64,000 bases of DNA from Agroathelia rolfsii. Taxonomy: Eukaryota; Basidiomycota; Agaricomycetes; Amylocorticiales; Amylocorticiaceae. The stretch is from positions 868,001-932,000 of the forward strand of contig JABRWF010000006.1 of the NCBI GenBank assembly GCA_018343915.1, in the 5' to 3' direction. This document shows, piece by piece, positions 49,075 through 64,000 of the stretch (position 1 is the stretch's first letter; each line of letters opens with the position of its first letter). Under the pieces are notes generated by a model, which made no database searches, was not told the DNA's origin, and saw only the letters and a program-made list of their open reading frames with translations. A program made the position numbers and the translations under genes.

Positions 49075-50404
49075 ATGTGTATGCATTATTACTGCTACTC
49101 CCATCGACATAATACACTGATCCTGACATTTCACAGCCCAGCTCACCGAGAACCCGTTCGCCTCGACGCAATCACTTGACAGAAACCCATTCGAAGATCC
49201 TGCTTCCTCTTCAGATTTCGCACACGATGCGCGCGCAGTGCAGCTCGCACAACGAGAACGAGACCTCGAACGAAGAGAGCAAGAACTCAATCAGCGTCAA
49301 GAACAGATACGCACGCATGGAAAGAGCAACTGGCCACCCTGTACGCCCTTGTTTATCTTCTATGTATCCATTATCATCAACGTGTTCATTAACGGTCCCA
49401 CAGTTTTCCCACTCATCTACCATTCCATTGCCGACGAGATCCCATCCGATTCACAGCCGCTGATTACAAGACTCTATCAACTCTGGCTTGTGCTCGTAGC
49501 AACTCTTATAATCAATGCTGTTGCTTGTCTGTTCCTGCTCCTCGCAGGAACCTCTGATGGTGGCAAAGATTTTGGTGCCAGCATGGGGTATGTACAATCA
49601 CCGAGGTTAACCATACACTTTTGACCCAAGTCCCAAGGTATATCTTTGTCATTGGATCTCTCTCTTTTTTGCTATGGTATAGGTCCGTAGTGCATGAACC
49701 ATACTTATACTTTTTTCTAACCTGATTACTTTCGCCTCGAAGACCAATCTATAATGGCTACATGAAAGTATGTCAATGTTCCACAAACAATCTGGAAACA
49801 TGTATTGAATATGTCTAAACATAGGAGCAAGCCCTCTATTATTGTCAGTATATGCACCATCGCGGCGGTTAGCGGAATGATCAATCCTATTTCTAGATTT
49901 CTACTTTTTCTTTGGTGGATTCCACCTTCTATTCAGCGTGTACATGTAAGTTGGCACTATATTCACTTCATTCATAGCTCACATATCTTGTATAGGATAA
50001 TTGGCATACCCAGGCACGCATCTTGCGTCATTGCCCCTTTTTCTATCGACTCATTCTAGTTTATAGCACTGGTTCTGCTGGTCTCATCCAGACAATTCAG
50101 ATGTTTGCCCGCGGCTCGTTGGCGGCTGCTATTCTTGGTCTCATTGCAACCATTGGTTGGGTTGTACAAGGCCTAGGTAATGCGTTCTACTATCGTCAGG
50201 TGAGCCTCCGTGCATCAATTATCTGTTTGGAACTATCGTAACACCTACCATAGATTTGGGCTCACCATACGGCGGCCGGTCACACCATGGACAAGGTATG
50301 TATTGTCTACTCAGCTTTGCATCGCGGGCAATTCTGACCTTGCCCCACAGGCCAAAACCGAGCTGGCGGCGCACGGCGCAAAGGCGTACTTTACGCGTAA
50401 TTGA
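49075..50404 (+). CDS. Secretory carrier-associated membrane protein (SCAMP)
   Basis: 258 aa from eleven exons: 49075-49078, 49137-49340, 49404-49587, 49638-49682, 49743-49767, 49825-49843, 49897-49945, 49996-50013, 50067-50199, 50254-50295, 50351-50404. SCAMPs are four-span proteins of post-Golgi and endosomal membranes involved in vesicle trafficking. Seen here: N-terminal NPF repeats (NPFAS, NPFED) that bind EH-domain proteins; a coiled coil around QLAQRERDLERREQELNQRQ; spans beginning LWLVLVATLIINAVACLFLL and FVIGSLSFLLWY; the conserved RPIYNGYMKEQALYYY loop; FFFGGFHLLFSVYMIIGIP; and AAAILGLIATIGWVVQGLG. Exon 1 encodes only ATG plus one base; intron 8 appears to use a GC donor. Frame is intact across all eleven exons. 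Confidence 0.9.
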
Positions 50405-51084
50405 GCGGAGCGAGCTTGCTTGTGGAAAGGCGCGATTCAGACAATTCGATGTTTCATTTCCGGGACTCTCTGCGCTAGTCTATACGATATCCCTGTGTCC
50501 GTATTTTGCCCAATGTAATCGAGATTCTGCCATCAAGACGACGCATGGCTTGCCTTGCGTATTACTTAGTCGAGCGTTCCAAATTACTCTGTGGCGTAAT
50601 AAGACATGAGCACCGTCGGAGTTCTAAAATGTGGCGCCATGCATTTTGAGGCAAGCGTCTCATGCTTTCGGGCTGTTCTCCAACCACCATCCCATCAGGT
50701 CAGTCGCCCTCGCCATCCGCTCTTGGGGATCGCGCGCATGCTATCGATGGACTGTTGACTGATCTTCTATCGCAGATAAAACCCAATTGTCTAAAGAAAA
50801 AAAATCAAAAAATCATAAACTTTTTGTTACATATACAGAAAATTGCGGTTGCCTTGTCTCTCGTCCTGTGTGTATATTTCCTTTTCACCTCTCCCATACC
50901 ATTTCCATCTTCCCAGATCGCAAAGCTGACCTTCGATCGTACGCAAAAATAGTTGCAGAAAAGTCACAAAGCAGTAACGACCACCCCTAAAAATCTATAA
51001 ACTCCCCATATCCTGTCCGTCTGTCCTCATCCAGAAAAGCATCGCATCTCCTTTCCATCCACTTGAGATCGATAAATTTTCATA
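50405..51084. other. Intergenic SCAMP / PAB1
   Basis: About 680 bases with no gene. The last 200 bases are C/T-rich and form the PAB1 promoter and leader. Confidence 0.5.
50996..51000 (+). promoter_or_regulatory. TATA-like box of PAB1
   Basis: TATAA in AATCTATAAACTCC, 85 bases before the start codon at 51085. A weak assignment made on position and composition only. Confidence 0.35.
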
Positions 51085-53483
<2,399 letters not shown>

Positions 53484-54191
53484 ACGGCCATGCGTTCTCT
53501 CATTGTCGGACCCATCTCTCGACCTTTTTTGGAACACTTGATTTGCTTTCTTTTGCTTTTCTTCCGTTCCGTCCCTTCATTCCCCCATCCCACTCCTTTT
53601 CATGATATGTGTTCAACTTTTTCGTCATTTTTGACCGCTCTGTTTCACGGATTGCTTATTATGCTTTTCCTGGCTCTTTCTGCTGCGCTTGACTAGCTGA
53701 CCGCCACCACCCACCGTGGTGCTTTCTTCCTTTTTTCATTTTTTTGTCGCCGCCGTGTGCCTCTTTTATTGTTGCCGCGAGTCCTCGTCAACAACTTCTT
53801 TAGACATTTGGCTTGATGCTACATTGCATTTCCCCTCCCTTTCTTTTATCTGATGGTTATATGGTGGTGATGATATTCAGCAGGGTGGGCTTCTACTTAT
53901 TTGGTGGTCATAGCTTGCCTTTGTGTATAATAAACTTGTGGTAGTTTACCCCCTTTTGCAATCGATCAACAGAGCTGTTGTGCACCAATTTGTTTCTGGG
54001 AGAAGTGTGATAAATGTGCCAGCTAGAGTTTGATCTTGACGGATGTCATTATCATGCAAGACCCAAGTGATTTTTTACATGAAACATAAATACATGTGAT
54101 GCAAATACAAAGAGTCGTAAAAAGGTATGCATATATGCGTATGTTTGTAATCCAATCGTCCCCGTCGCTGTTATCAACGAAAACATTAAAA
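53484..54191. other. Convergent 3' region PAB1 / SRP54
   Basis: About 700 bases between two convergent stop codons. The PAB1 side is T-rich, typical of a 3' UTR, and an ATAATAAACTT motif near 53926 could serve for cleavage and polyadenylation. No gene. Confidence 0.5.
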
Positions 54192-56542
<2,351 letters not shown>

Positions 56543-57605
56543 CGTGTAATAGCAGTCGTAATAGTAGTCGTCTACTTCCGGAGATAATAGTATAATTACT
56601 GATTACGTACTACTACCACGGTACGCATCCAAGGCTTCAAGTTACTCGAGCTTGAACTTATCCCATTACATGATTCCGGCAAGCTCTGGATTGTACATTA
56701 TTCAAATCACTCGACGGTATCATCCATGAAAATGGTAATGATAATGTCTCTATTGGCCTCCCTCCAAGCAGTCAACTCGTAAAAAAAAACAAGATTGCAT
56801 TGGCCGGCGTCGTTTTTCCCAACACCGTCCGGGGCTTTGCCTAAGGTCTGAGTTGAGCGCATCAGACTAAGCGGACGAATCAATGCGCCAGTATCATTAC
56901 CTTTGATTGTCTTCAGGCTAATACTTGTGGCCTCGGCGAGATAATCCGGGCTAAGTACGTTGCTCCTTCCCGCCAGATCCCGACAATATATTCTTGTACT
57001 AGCATTATGATTACGGTTCCGACTCAACTACAGGCATGATCCAGCGGCATCATGACCCTACACTGGCAGTGTATCCTGCGCGTTTCATACTGCTCTAAAA
57101 ACCTGTTCATTCTATTATTCAATATGTAGCCAATGTTTTAGCGCGCCTTCCGACAGATATAGCGGTATATCTTGTTGATGACCTATGATCGTTTTGCAAT
57201 CACACCTGGCATTGGGCATGTCGTCACGTCGATGCTGAAAGTTCGGTTTAATATTGAAGCCTCATCATATTGCCGAGTTTAAGTGTCTATTATCTCTGGT
57301 TTCCGTGTATAAACCTGCGCGTTGGCATCCTGGAACAATTGCCCGAGTGAACCAGACTAGGATGGTGCATCCAATTTGATTGATTGGATGATCCTATCTA
57401 TTTTCGTTCTTTATTTTCTTTATCATGATTCGTTGAACATAAACGGGCTTATGTCCCGAAATATCAATGCATCCAGTGAACAAGAGCTACTTGAAACGTT
57501 CAAAATTTAAAAACAGCGGGTTGTCGGCACCAGAACTCCGTAAATAAAACTCATTCGAACGTATATCGATCTCCACCCATTTGACCTCAGTCTCCCTTAG
57601 TTCTC
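56543..57605. other. Intergenic SRP54 / 7TM paralogue 3
   Basis: About 1.06 kb without a supported gene. A 106-codon minus-strand open frame (56707-57027) has no motif or partner exons and is not called. The left end must carry the SRP54 promoter. Confidence 0.5.
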
Positions 57606-58889
57606 ATGTCTGAGCCTGCTGAAAGTCTCCATGGTGAAGAGTCTCTCTATGTTGGATAGATCCTTTGTGCTATTCTTTATGGTCAAGCCATCATGCCTAT
57701 CTTATATCTTAAGCATATACTAATCAACAAGATTAATCAGGTCTTTATTGTGGCGTTGTTTATCTGTCTATTAGTGCTATATTCTTCAGTGATGATTTCA
57801 CTGGTAGACGAAGGACCATATACATATCCTATGGAGTCATCCGATGGCTACTCAACACATTATTCTTTCTTTCCCTATCGCTGATGGGTCAAATGATGTG
57901 GATTGTAAATCGTAACAAATATATAGACGGCCCACTGGAGTACTATCAACTTCAGTATTACAGTTCTGGCTACATCATGCTTGGTGATGCTGCACAGAAT
58001 TTGGCAATCTTTTTAAGTGATGTCCTACTAGTGAGCATTTCATACCTTTTCTCGGTCTTGGATTTGGCAATTTCATAACCCTTGTATAGATATATCGCTG
58101 TTATGTCATCCTTGGCTCTAGTCTGTGGATTATAATACCTCTGACTTTGAGCTCAATTGTAGCCTTTGGTGAGTGCTATATAGTTATGCATATTAAGCAT
58201 TCTAATACATTGCTGTTGCAGCCCTATCTATGGTGGACATTCCTATTGGCTTTTTTTTAGATGGAGATGCTTATTATAACCTTTTCAACGGGATTGTATC
58301 AGCCGGTGCTGCCCTTACAACATTCACGAATGTCATGGCTACCGCCATGATTTCCTTCCGGATATTGACCGTACTTTACAGTGTGCGTAAGTCGGTAGAT
58401 CTTCAAGGAGCAAAAGTATACATCGGCGTAGTGGCCATACTAGTCGAGTCCGCCGCGCCTTGTGCAGTCCTTGGTATTATCTATGCTATTTGGTCACCGC
58501 TGCCGCTGCCTGCCCCTGTCATCTGGAGTGAGGCTCTATTTCCCGTATGGTCGATGTTTCTTGTAAGTTGAAGCACTTCAATATGTATTTAATCAATACC
58601 GGTAAAGAACTTCATAACCTGTCGACTTTTATTCTTGCAGGCACTGTTCCCGCAACTTATCATTTTACGCATCGCCCAAGGAAACGCATGGACCCGTACA
58701 ACCTCAAAGGAGTTGACCCGTGCAACAGAGTCAATCGATTTCGTGCCTTGTGAGAGTGCCCATGCGAACGTATCAGATATGCTGCCTGAAGCTAACACCA
58801 CTGAGGGCTTGGGCGCGCATTCGTCTCAACATGGTGCTGCAGTTAGTATTGGCAATGGCGGAATGGTACTAGACTCGAATCTTGGGTAG
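57606..58889 (+). pseudogene. Fungal 7TM-type membrane protein, paralogue 3, with a stop codon in exon 1
   Basis: Same five-exon architecture as the copies at 41-44 kb: 57606-57681 (76 bases), 57741-58030 (290), 58090-58168 (79), 58222-58562 (341), 58641-58889 (249). It starts MSEPAESLHGEESLYVG and then meets TAG at 57657-57659, where the paralogues have Ile (ATA). Beyond it the frame is open and all family blocks remain: SLMGQMMWIVNRNKYIDG, LGDAAQNLAIFLSDVLL, IYRCYVILGSSLWII, ISFRILTVLYSVRKSVD, VVAILVESAAPCAVLGII, FPQLIILRIAQGNAWTR. So this is a recent loss, or the stop is bypassed: a GT at 57634 (CATG/GTGAAG) has the same phase as the normal donor and would skip the stop, at the cost of part of the first span. 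Inverted relative to the other two copies and 13 kb away. Confidence 0.75.
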
Positions 58890-59178
58890 GGGTCTATCAC
58901 TATAATCGAAGGCTGATTCATTCCATTTATGCTGTAAAAGTTTTCATCAATCGATAAATTGCTGTGAACGACTCGGATATGAATATTTTGAATGTGTCTC
59001 CAAGAGTAATAACTTTACTTCCGACACCTTAGGGTTTGGTAATTTAATCCGAGCCGGGGGGTCCAAAAAACAATATGCCCTCCCGCCATTGGGCCCCCAA
59101 TGATATCATTTGTCTGTTCGATCCCGTGACTCCGTCTACAATTAACCAATTGGTTCATTAGTTAACATCAATATACAT

Positions 59179-59393
59179 ATGGCTGGTTCAGACTCGGAAG
59201 ATGACCTCTTCGATTCCGAGGGCGACGTCGAGGAGGAACTTATGGAAGGCCTGGACGATATCGAAGTCGAGGAGGGCACCGAGGCCGGCGATGTAATTCG
59301 TTTGTTGTGCTACTCGCAGTCAGCGTCCTGGCCCTTGTTGCTAATTCACTGTTGTTAATTAGTTGCAATCTGATTCTGAAGATACCACTTCAG

Positions 59394-59424
<31 letters not shown>

Positions 59425-61565
59425 CGACGATGAAGATGAAGATGTTATGGCGGACAACATCACACCCGTGAAGACCGAGGATGTACCCAAGATCTTGCCG
59501 CCAAAACCGCTGAGCACAACCCAGCCGGCAATCCGTCAGCTCACGCCGCCCATCGAGAGTAAGTAGTATGTAGCACCCCTATTTTACGCTATACCAACTA
59601 TCCTAAAGCATTGTTCCAGAGCCCGAGACTCTCATCCCTACCACCGTTGCACGGGAGCCATCGCCTCCCAAACGTCCACGATCTCCTTCACCAGCCGAGC
59701 TTCGTCGACGCGGGCTATTGGCACTAATTGGGGTTGGCTCCCGCACCTACACAGTCGAAGCTATCTGTGCAATACCCCATCCCACCCCTACGCACGCGCT
59801 TGCATCTTCAGCATGCATTACACATCTATTGACAGGCTCAGATGACGGCTATGTCCGGGATTACGATGTCTTTTCCGCCGTGAATGGCAAGACTTTCCTC
59901 ACTGCACCACAAAGACACCATACTGGTGTAGTCGAAGGTCTTATGAAGGCTGGCCAACTGCGTTCATGGTGGGGGAACCCACCGGCCGTACCAACCAAGG
60001 TCGAAGACGACGAGCTTGCGACATCCCCAGTATACAGCCTGGCATGTCATTCAGACGCGCTCTGGGCTCTGGCTGGCTCTGATGTGCGTATCTATGATTC
60101 TCCTACCATAATACCGGTTGCTCAAAGTTTATTTGTTAGGTTGGACATGTGAACCTTTTCACAGTTCGTCACGAACCTGGACGGTTCATCCATAGTCTCG
60201 CAGGACACCGCGGACCAATATCTGCTCTAGCTCTCCAACACGATGAAAAGGGCTTTTTCAGTGCTGGATGGGATGGCCTATGCCTGGTAGGCGTCCATCT
60301 ATTCTAATATTATCACTGTCTAATCATGATACATGGACCAGCAATGGGACCTCAATACAGGGCAATTTGTGCGCAACTTTGTCGCCCACGGCGCCCAGCT
60401 TACAGGTGTTGCCGTTCGCCCAATCGCCCCACCTTCTGCGTCTATCCCTGCCCCGAATAACCACTCCATACAGGCCACGGGACGAGTACAATCTACACAG
60501 CCAATGCAAACCGACACCCCCCAGGCACCAGAACCGGCAACAATGGACGTCGACGCCAAATCCGACGCATCTTACGACCCTTTATTCGACGATGACGACG
60601 ACCCCGCCACCGCGGCCGGTGGAAATGACAAAAAGGGAGGCCCAAGCGATCTTCAGCTCCCCTCTTCCGAGTCTAAGCCAAACATCGTATCACTCGCTAT
60701 GCCTGGCCAGGGGCAACAGCAGCCATCTGCAGGACGCGCAGCTATACCGCCTAAAAACGCGCCTCCATTGCTAGACCATAATGCCTATTCGACGTTCTCG
60801 TCTGATATACTCATGACGAGTGCCGTGGACGGGCAGGTTATCCTATGGGATCGGCGGGTGAATACGCCAGGAAAGGGGGTAGGCAGGTTATGGATGAGTG
60901 ATAAAACCCCTCCTTGGTGTCTTTCTGTGCGTCCCCTTTTTCATGTATTCCTCTTATCTTCTGAAGCGCATGCATATACTCTAGGCATGTTGGTCAGCCG
61001 ACGGAGGACAGATCTACGCCGGTAGACGTAACGGTACCGTCGACATCTGGGATACACGCCAGATGGGCCAGACGGGCCCTTCCAACACGCCAACGCTGCT
61101 TAAAACGCTCCGGAATCCGGCTAGCTCAGGTGTCGTGTCGTGTGTGGTGGCGTTTCCAGATTGTCGACACATAGCTTGGTATGATCGTACTTGTACGCAT
61201 TGCTTGCCGAATTATGGTTGGTTAAATATTGTTTTATTAATAGCGCCTCTTCGGATAATATCCGTCTGTGGAATGCTACAGAGGCGGGAGAGACGGACGG
61301 CGGGGGTATAGGTAGTAAGAGTCGGTCTGGAGCACAATTCAAGATTATTCCGGGACATCATGGAGGATATGTTTCTCAAATGCGTAAGTTATTTACATTT
61401 CTTTCCCTCCATCATGGTGGAAGCTTGAAGAGACTAATTGGAATATTTTCTGGGGTAGTTGTCGATCCAGGAGCACGGTTCATGATCACCGCCAGCAGTA
61501 ACCGTGGCTGGCACGGTGAATCGACAAGGACGGTATTCATCCATGATATCAAACTCAGCCCTTGA
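59179..61565 (+). CDS. SPT8: SAGA complex subunit Spt8 (WD40 protein)
   Basis: 648 aa from eight exons: 59179-59292, 59363-59558, 59620-60083, 60140-60286, 60342-60926, 60985-61178, 61244-61383, 61459-61565. Spt8 is a SAGA subunit that binds TBP and regulates its delivery to promoters. The N-terminus is very acidic (EDDLFDSEGDVEEELMEGLD and a run of twelve Asp near residue 50). WD repeats follow: THLLTGSDDGYVRDYDVF, VYSLACHSDALWALAGSD, GHRGPISALALQHDEKG with FFSAGWDGLCLQWDL, FVAHGAQLTGVAVRP, SAVDGQVILWDRR, YAGRRNGTVDIWDTR, CASSDNIRLWN. A disordered insert of about 110 residues with SYDPLFDDDDD splits two repeats. The C-terminus has the family end (MITASSNRGWHGESTRTVFI). Nuclear. Confidence 0.93.
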
Positions 61566-61710
61566 AGCAATTGCGAGATGTTTTCAACGTGCACTCCAGG
61601 AGAAGATGTCATTATGGACATGTCAATAATCGCCATAGCTATAAATGTTGTACAATATAGTTGAGAGATTGAACATCGAAGAATAACATTTTGTTATGAA
61701 TTAATATCTG

Positions 61711-62395
61711 TTAAAGGGCTTTCAAATCTCCACAGACGTCCATGATTCGAGCTTGGAAGTCCTCAGTGCCACCCAGGGTAAAGACTAATATTTCAACTAT
61801 AGGAATTATCATTGGTAATGATCTAGTCTGCTCAAAATTGAAACGAGACAAACGTGGCTGAATCAGATGCGGAGAGGTATTTTCAATTCCTGGTACCATA
61901 TCAGAAGGAAGCTGAATAAGAGGTATTTCCTTGGTGAGACATCTTGATGTTAGATGTGCGCAGGGCGTGGATAACAAAATACTTGAGATGTATCCTGTTC
62001 GGATCCCAACACATTCTCTCTCCGTCCTGTACCATGTCTGAGGTTCGGGAGAAGAGGACCACAAGAGATAGGATAGGTGCGTCCTTGGAATGCCACTCAA
62101 TCGAGGATCCAGATATTAAGAAGCATTTATGGATTGCTGTCCTGATAGGAATTTATTGTGTTCTGGGTTCTGACCATAAGCCCAGCCTTGAATTAGCTGG
62201 TTCTGGGAAATAGCGATTCTTATCAATTCTTTGATCTGTAAGCGAGCCGTTAGTCATATCAGTTCTTTATTTATTTATTTTCGACAAAAAGAACGAATAA
62301 GTTTACCTTATCAGTAAATGATAGCTCGACCGGCGGCGTATCCTTTCCGGAATCTAAGTCGGCCTGAGGAGGCTGATTCCGAGGTATAGGCTATG
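61711..62395 (-). pseudogene. Partial paralogue of the right-edge gene (5' part missing or unrecognised)
   Basis: Segments in order on the minus strand: PIPRNQPPQADLDSGKD..FTDK (to about 62309), IKELIRIAISQNQLIQGWAY, THPILSLVVLFSRTSD, MVQDGERMCWDPNR, IPLIQLPSDMVPGIENTSPH, MIIPIVEILVFTLGGTEDFQ and ARIMDVCGDLKAL before the stop at 61711. Each has a counterpart in the gene at 62937-64000, with introns at matching places. The long N-terminal region of that gene (LKEHNLTKEEKPQPG and upstream) is not present here; upstream of 62395 I find no start codon or further exon. It is therefore a truncated duplicate or a short gene with an unseen first exon. No known family recognised. Confidence 0.45.
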
Positions 62396-62936
62396 ATACA
62401 CAGATAGAAGAACTAGTGTAACAAAGCAAGACAATGTTGAGCAGATATTATTACGCGTTAATGAGAGACTAAGACGGCTGCCAGCGCATGGAAAGCACGA
62501 TAACCGTATATATGAAAGCGCAGACCTTGTAATTCTTGTGTCACTGAGGATCACAACTGAAATTGAAAAAGCTACGGAAGCCTTTAAAACTGTCAAACTT
62601 TCAACGAGTCGGAAACGACTGTCAAGCTGATAGAAATCCAATTGAGCGTTCACGCACAAACGACAAGTGCGTGCACTAGCCAAGAAAGACGAATTAGCGA
62701 AGCCTGACGCACTTCAAATTGCACTTTTCCCAACTAGTAAATCAAACTCAGATAATTAAAATTGTCAAGCATTTCGAGCATTTCACACAAGTTGACACGA
62801 CTTGATGTAGACCAAACTTTGAAGATGAAATACATTTAGTTCAAGATTTCCAGTGAAAATTAATCATGCATTTATTACGTTACAATCCGCGACATAGTAA
62901 TAGATTGAAAAACTGCATTAGAAGGTGAAGCTCTAC
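62396..62936. other. Intergenic between the two right-edge paralogues
   Basis: About 540 bases, AT-rich, no gene seen. Confidence 0.4.
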
Positions 62937-64000
62937 CTATCTATCAGTGGCGGGTCGTAAGTCCGCGCAAATGTCCTCAATCTCGTTTTGGTAGTTTTGA
63001 GTTCCACCAGCCGCAAATGCAAATATCACCGCTACAAGAAAGCTATTAGCTGAGGTTTGATTGGATAACATGTGATATAAAACAAACATGGCTTGATCAG
63101 AATAGGAGAAACATTCTCAAAATTTGCGCTGGCAGGCAGGGTAATAAGAAGGATAGCCTGACAAGAGTTCATCTTGTTTAGAATAGTGAAAAATAACATG
63201 GCTGAGAACATACTCTATCCTTGTTTGCACACATGCTCTGGGCTTGTATTTTTACAGAAGAGCTCGCATTTGACACAAGCACCACAAGAGTTAGTTTGGG
63301 TGCTAATCTAGAGTGTTTTCCAATCAACAGTCGAACTAGTGTTTGAGGTATGTCGAATTGTCAATATCTTTAGAGTACAAGGCCATATCTATAGTTCATA
63401 CCATAAGGCCAGCCCTGTATTAATTTATTCTCGGAAATGGCAATTAGCATCAATTCCTTGATCTAGGGACGATAGATCAATACCTATACAGCGTATCCGT
63501 AGTAGACAAGACAGGTTTGAGATTGCTTACCCTATCGTTCATCGCTGGCTTGGGAACCCGATCAACCAGTTGAGGAGCGATTTGAGGTGTGGCAGAGACA
63601 TCACTTATGTGCGAAGCGATAGACATCGGAGGAGACTGTACGTCAAGCGTTGGCCTCGTTTCGCAAACGGAACAGCCAATGTAGCGCATAAGTACGATAC
63701 CCGGTTGGGGCTTTTCTTCCTTTGTGAGATTGTGTTCTTTCAACTCGTCCCTAATCTTATGGCTAAGACCTCTTGGTACAAAATCTTTGGAGATAAGCTT
63801 TTGCAGATGTTTGATAATATCTGGAATGATTGTCGTGTCTTGTCCAGCTGTGTGTCGCTCAATGAGAAATCCAAGTAATTGTTGAGCGAGTGCCGAGAGA
63901 GTTGTTGGTGTTGCGTCACCATGCCATCGTGCAGCGGGGTTGGCACCACTAGATCGGGATTGAGGTAGCTGAGATATTGCGAACGAACCTGGGGGTGTGT
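62937..64000 (-). CDS. Uncharacterised protein, 5' end beyond the window
   Basis: C-terminal part of a multi-exon gene that enters from the right edge. The first visible exon runs from 64000 to about 63533: a Pro/Ser-rich stretch, then LSALAQQLLGFLIERHTAGQ, IIPDIIKHLQKLISKDFVPR, a charged LKEHNLTKEEKPQPG, IVLMRYIGCSVCETRPTLD and an MSIASHISDVSATPQIAP stretch. It then continues IKELMLIAISENKLIQGWPY, LTLVVLVSNASSSV, ILLITLPASANFENVSPILI and VIFAFAAGGTQNYQNEIEDI, ending ADLRPATDR. The N-terminal part looks helical; the rest alternates beta-like hydrophobic strands with a Cys-x2-Cys (GCSVCE). I do not recognise the family. The neighbouring 61.7-62.4 kb copy shares its C-terminal exons. Confidence 0.55.

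Noticed and set aside
56707..57027. A 106-codon minus-strand frame near the SRP54 promoter
   Set aside because: No recognisable motif, no neighbouring exons and AT-rich context. Not enough to call a gene.

Overview
The window is nuclear DNA of a filamentous fungus, almost certainly a basidiomycete of the class Agaricomycetes. The evidence is gene style: almost every gene is cut by many short introns (about 45-85 bases, GT..AG, including a 17-base micro-exon and a 4-base first exon). It carries families typical of Agaricomycetes: DUF6534-type and related 7TM proteins, GPI-anchored cupredoxins and HxxxD acyltransferase expansions. A Ceratobasidium/Rhizoctonia-like relative would fit, but that is a guess. 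There is no sign of bacteria, virus or plasmid. I joined exons by eye, keeping reading frame and family motifs. For most genes the joined exons gave a length divisible by three with family motifs running across the junctions.

Layout. 1-2.8 kb: no recognisable gene. 2.8-6.5 kb: a GPI-anchored double cupredoxin and a DFR-like NAD(P)-dependent reductase, both on +. 6.65-10.3 kb (-): a DNA2-like gene whose nuclease, Fe-S and helicase signatures are damaged or missing although the frame is kept; this is the most unusual gene here. 11.8-18.8 kb (+): three tandem paralogues of an HxxxD (CAT-fold) acyltransferase with identical exon architecture. 18.95-22.5 kb (-): Mediator subunit MED16, divergent from COQ11 (+, 22.8-24.2 kb). 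24.8-26 kb (-): mitochondrial adenylate kinase. 28-29.6 kb (-): the replication-fork protein CSM3/TIPIN, divergent from the N-terminal methyltransferase NTM1 (+, 29.9-32.1 kb). 34.4-36.5 kb (+): an allantoate-permease-type MFS transporter.

36.5-47 kb is gene-poor and AT-rich. It holds a DUF6534-like membrane protein and two tandem 7TM paralogues (all -). A third 7TM copy lies inverted at 57.6-58.9 kb (+) and carries a stop codon in its first exon. Between them is a housekeeping block: a secreted RlpA-like (DPBB) protein, SCAMP, poly(A)-binding protein and SRP54. SAGA subunit SPT8 follows at 59.2-61.6 kb. The right edge holds two related genes of unknown function; the inner one looks like a partial copy of the outer one, which runs off the window.

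The conserved genes do not form a single pathway; they serve transcription (MED16, SPT8), replication (CSM3), translation and mRNA handling (PAB1), protein targeting and trafficking (SRP54, SCAMP) and mitochondria (COQ11, adenylate kinase). The accessory genes (acyltransferase array, 7TM family, DNA2-like relic, right-edge pair) are where duplication and decay are visible.
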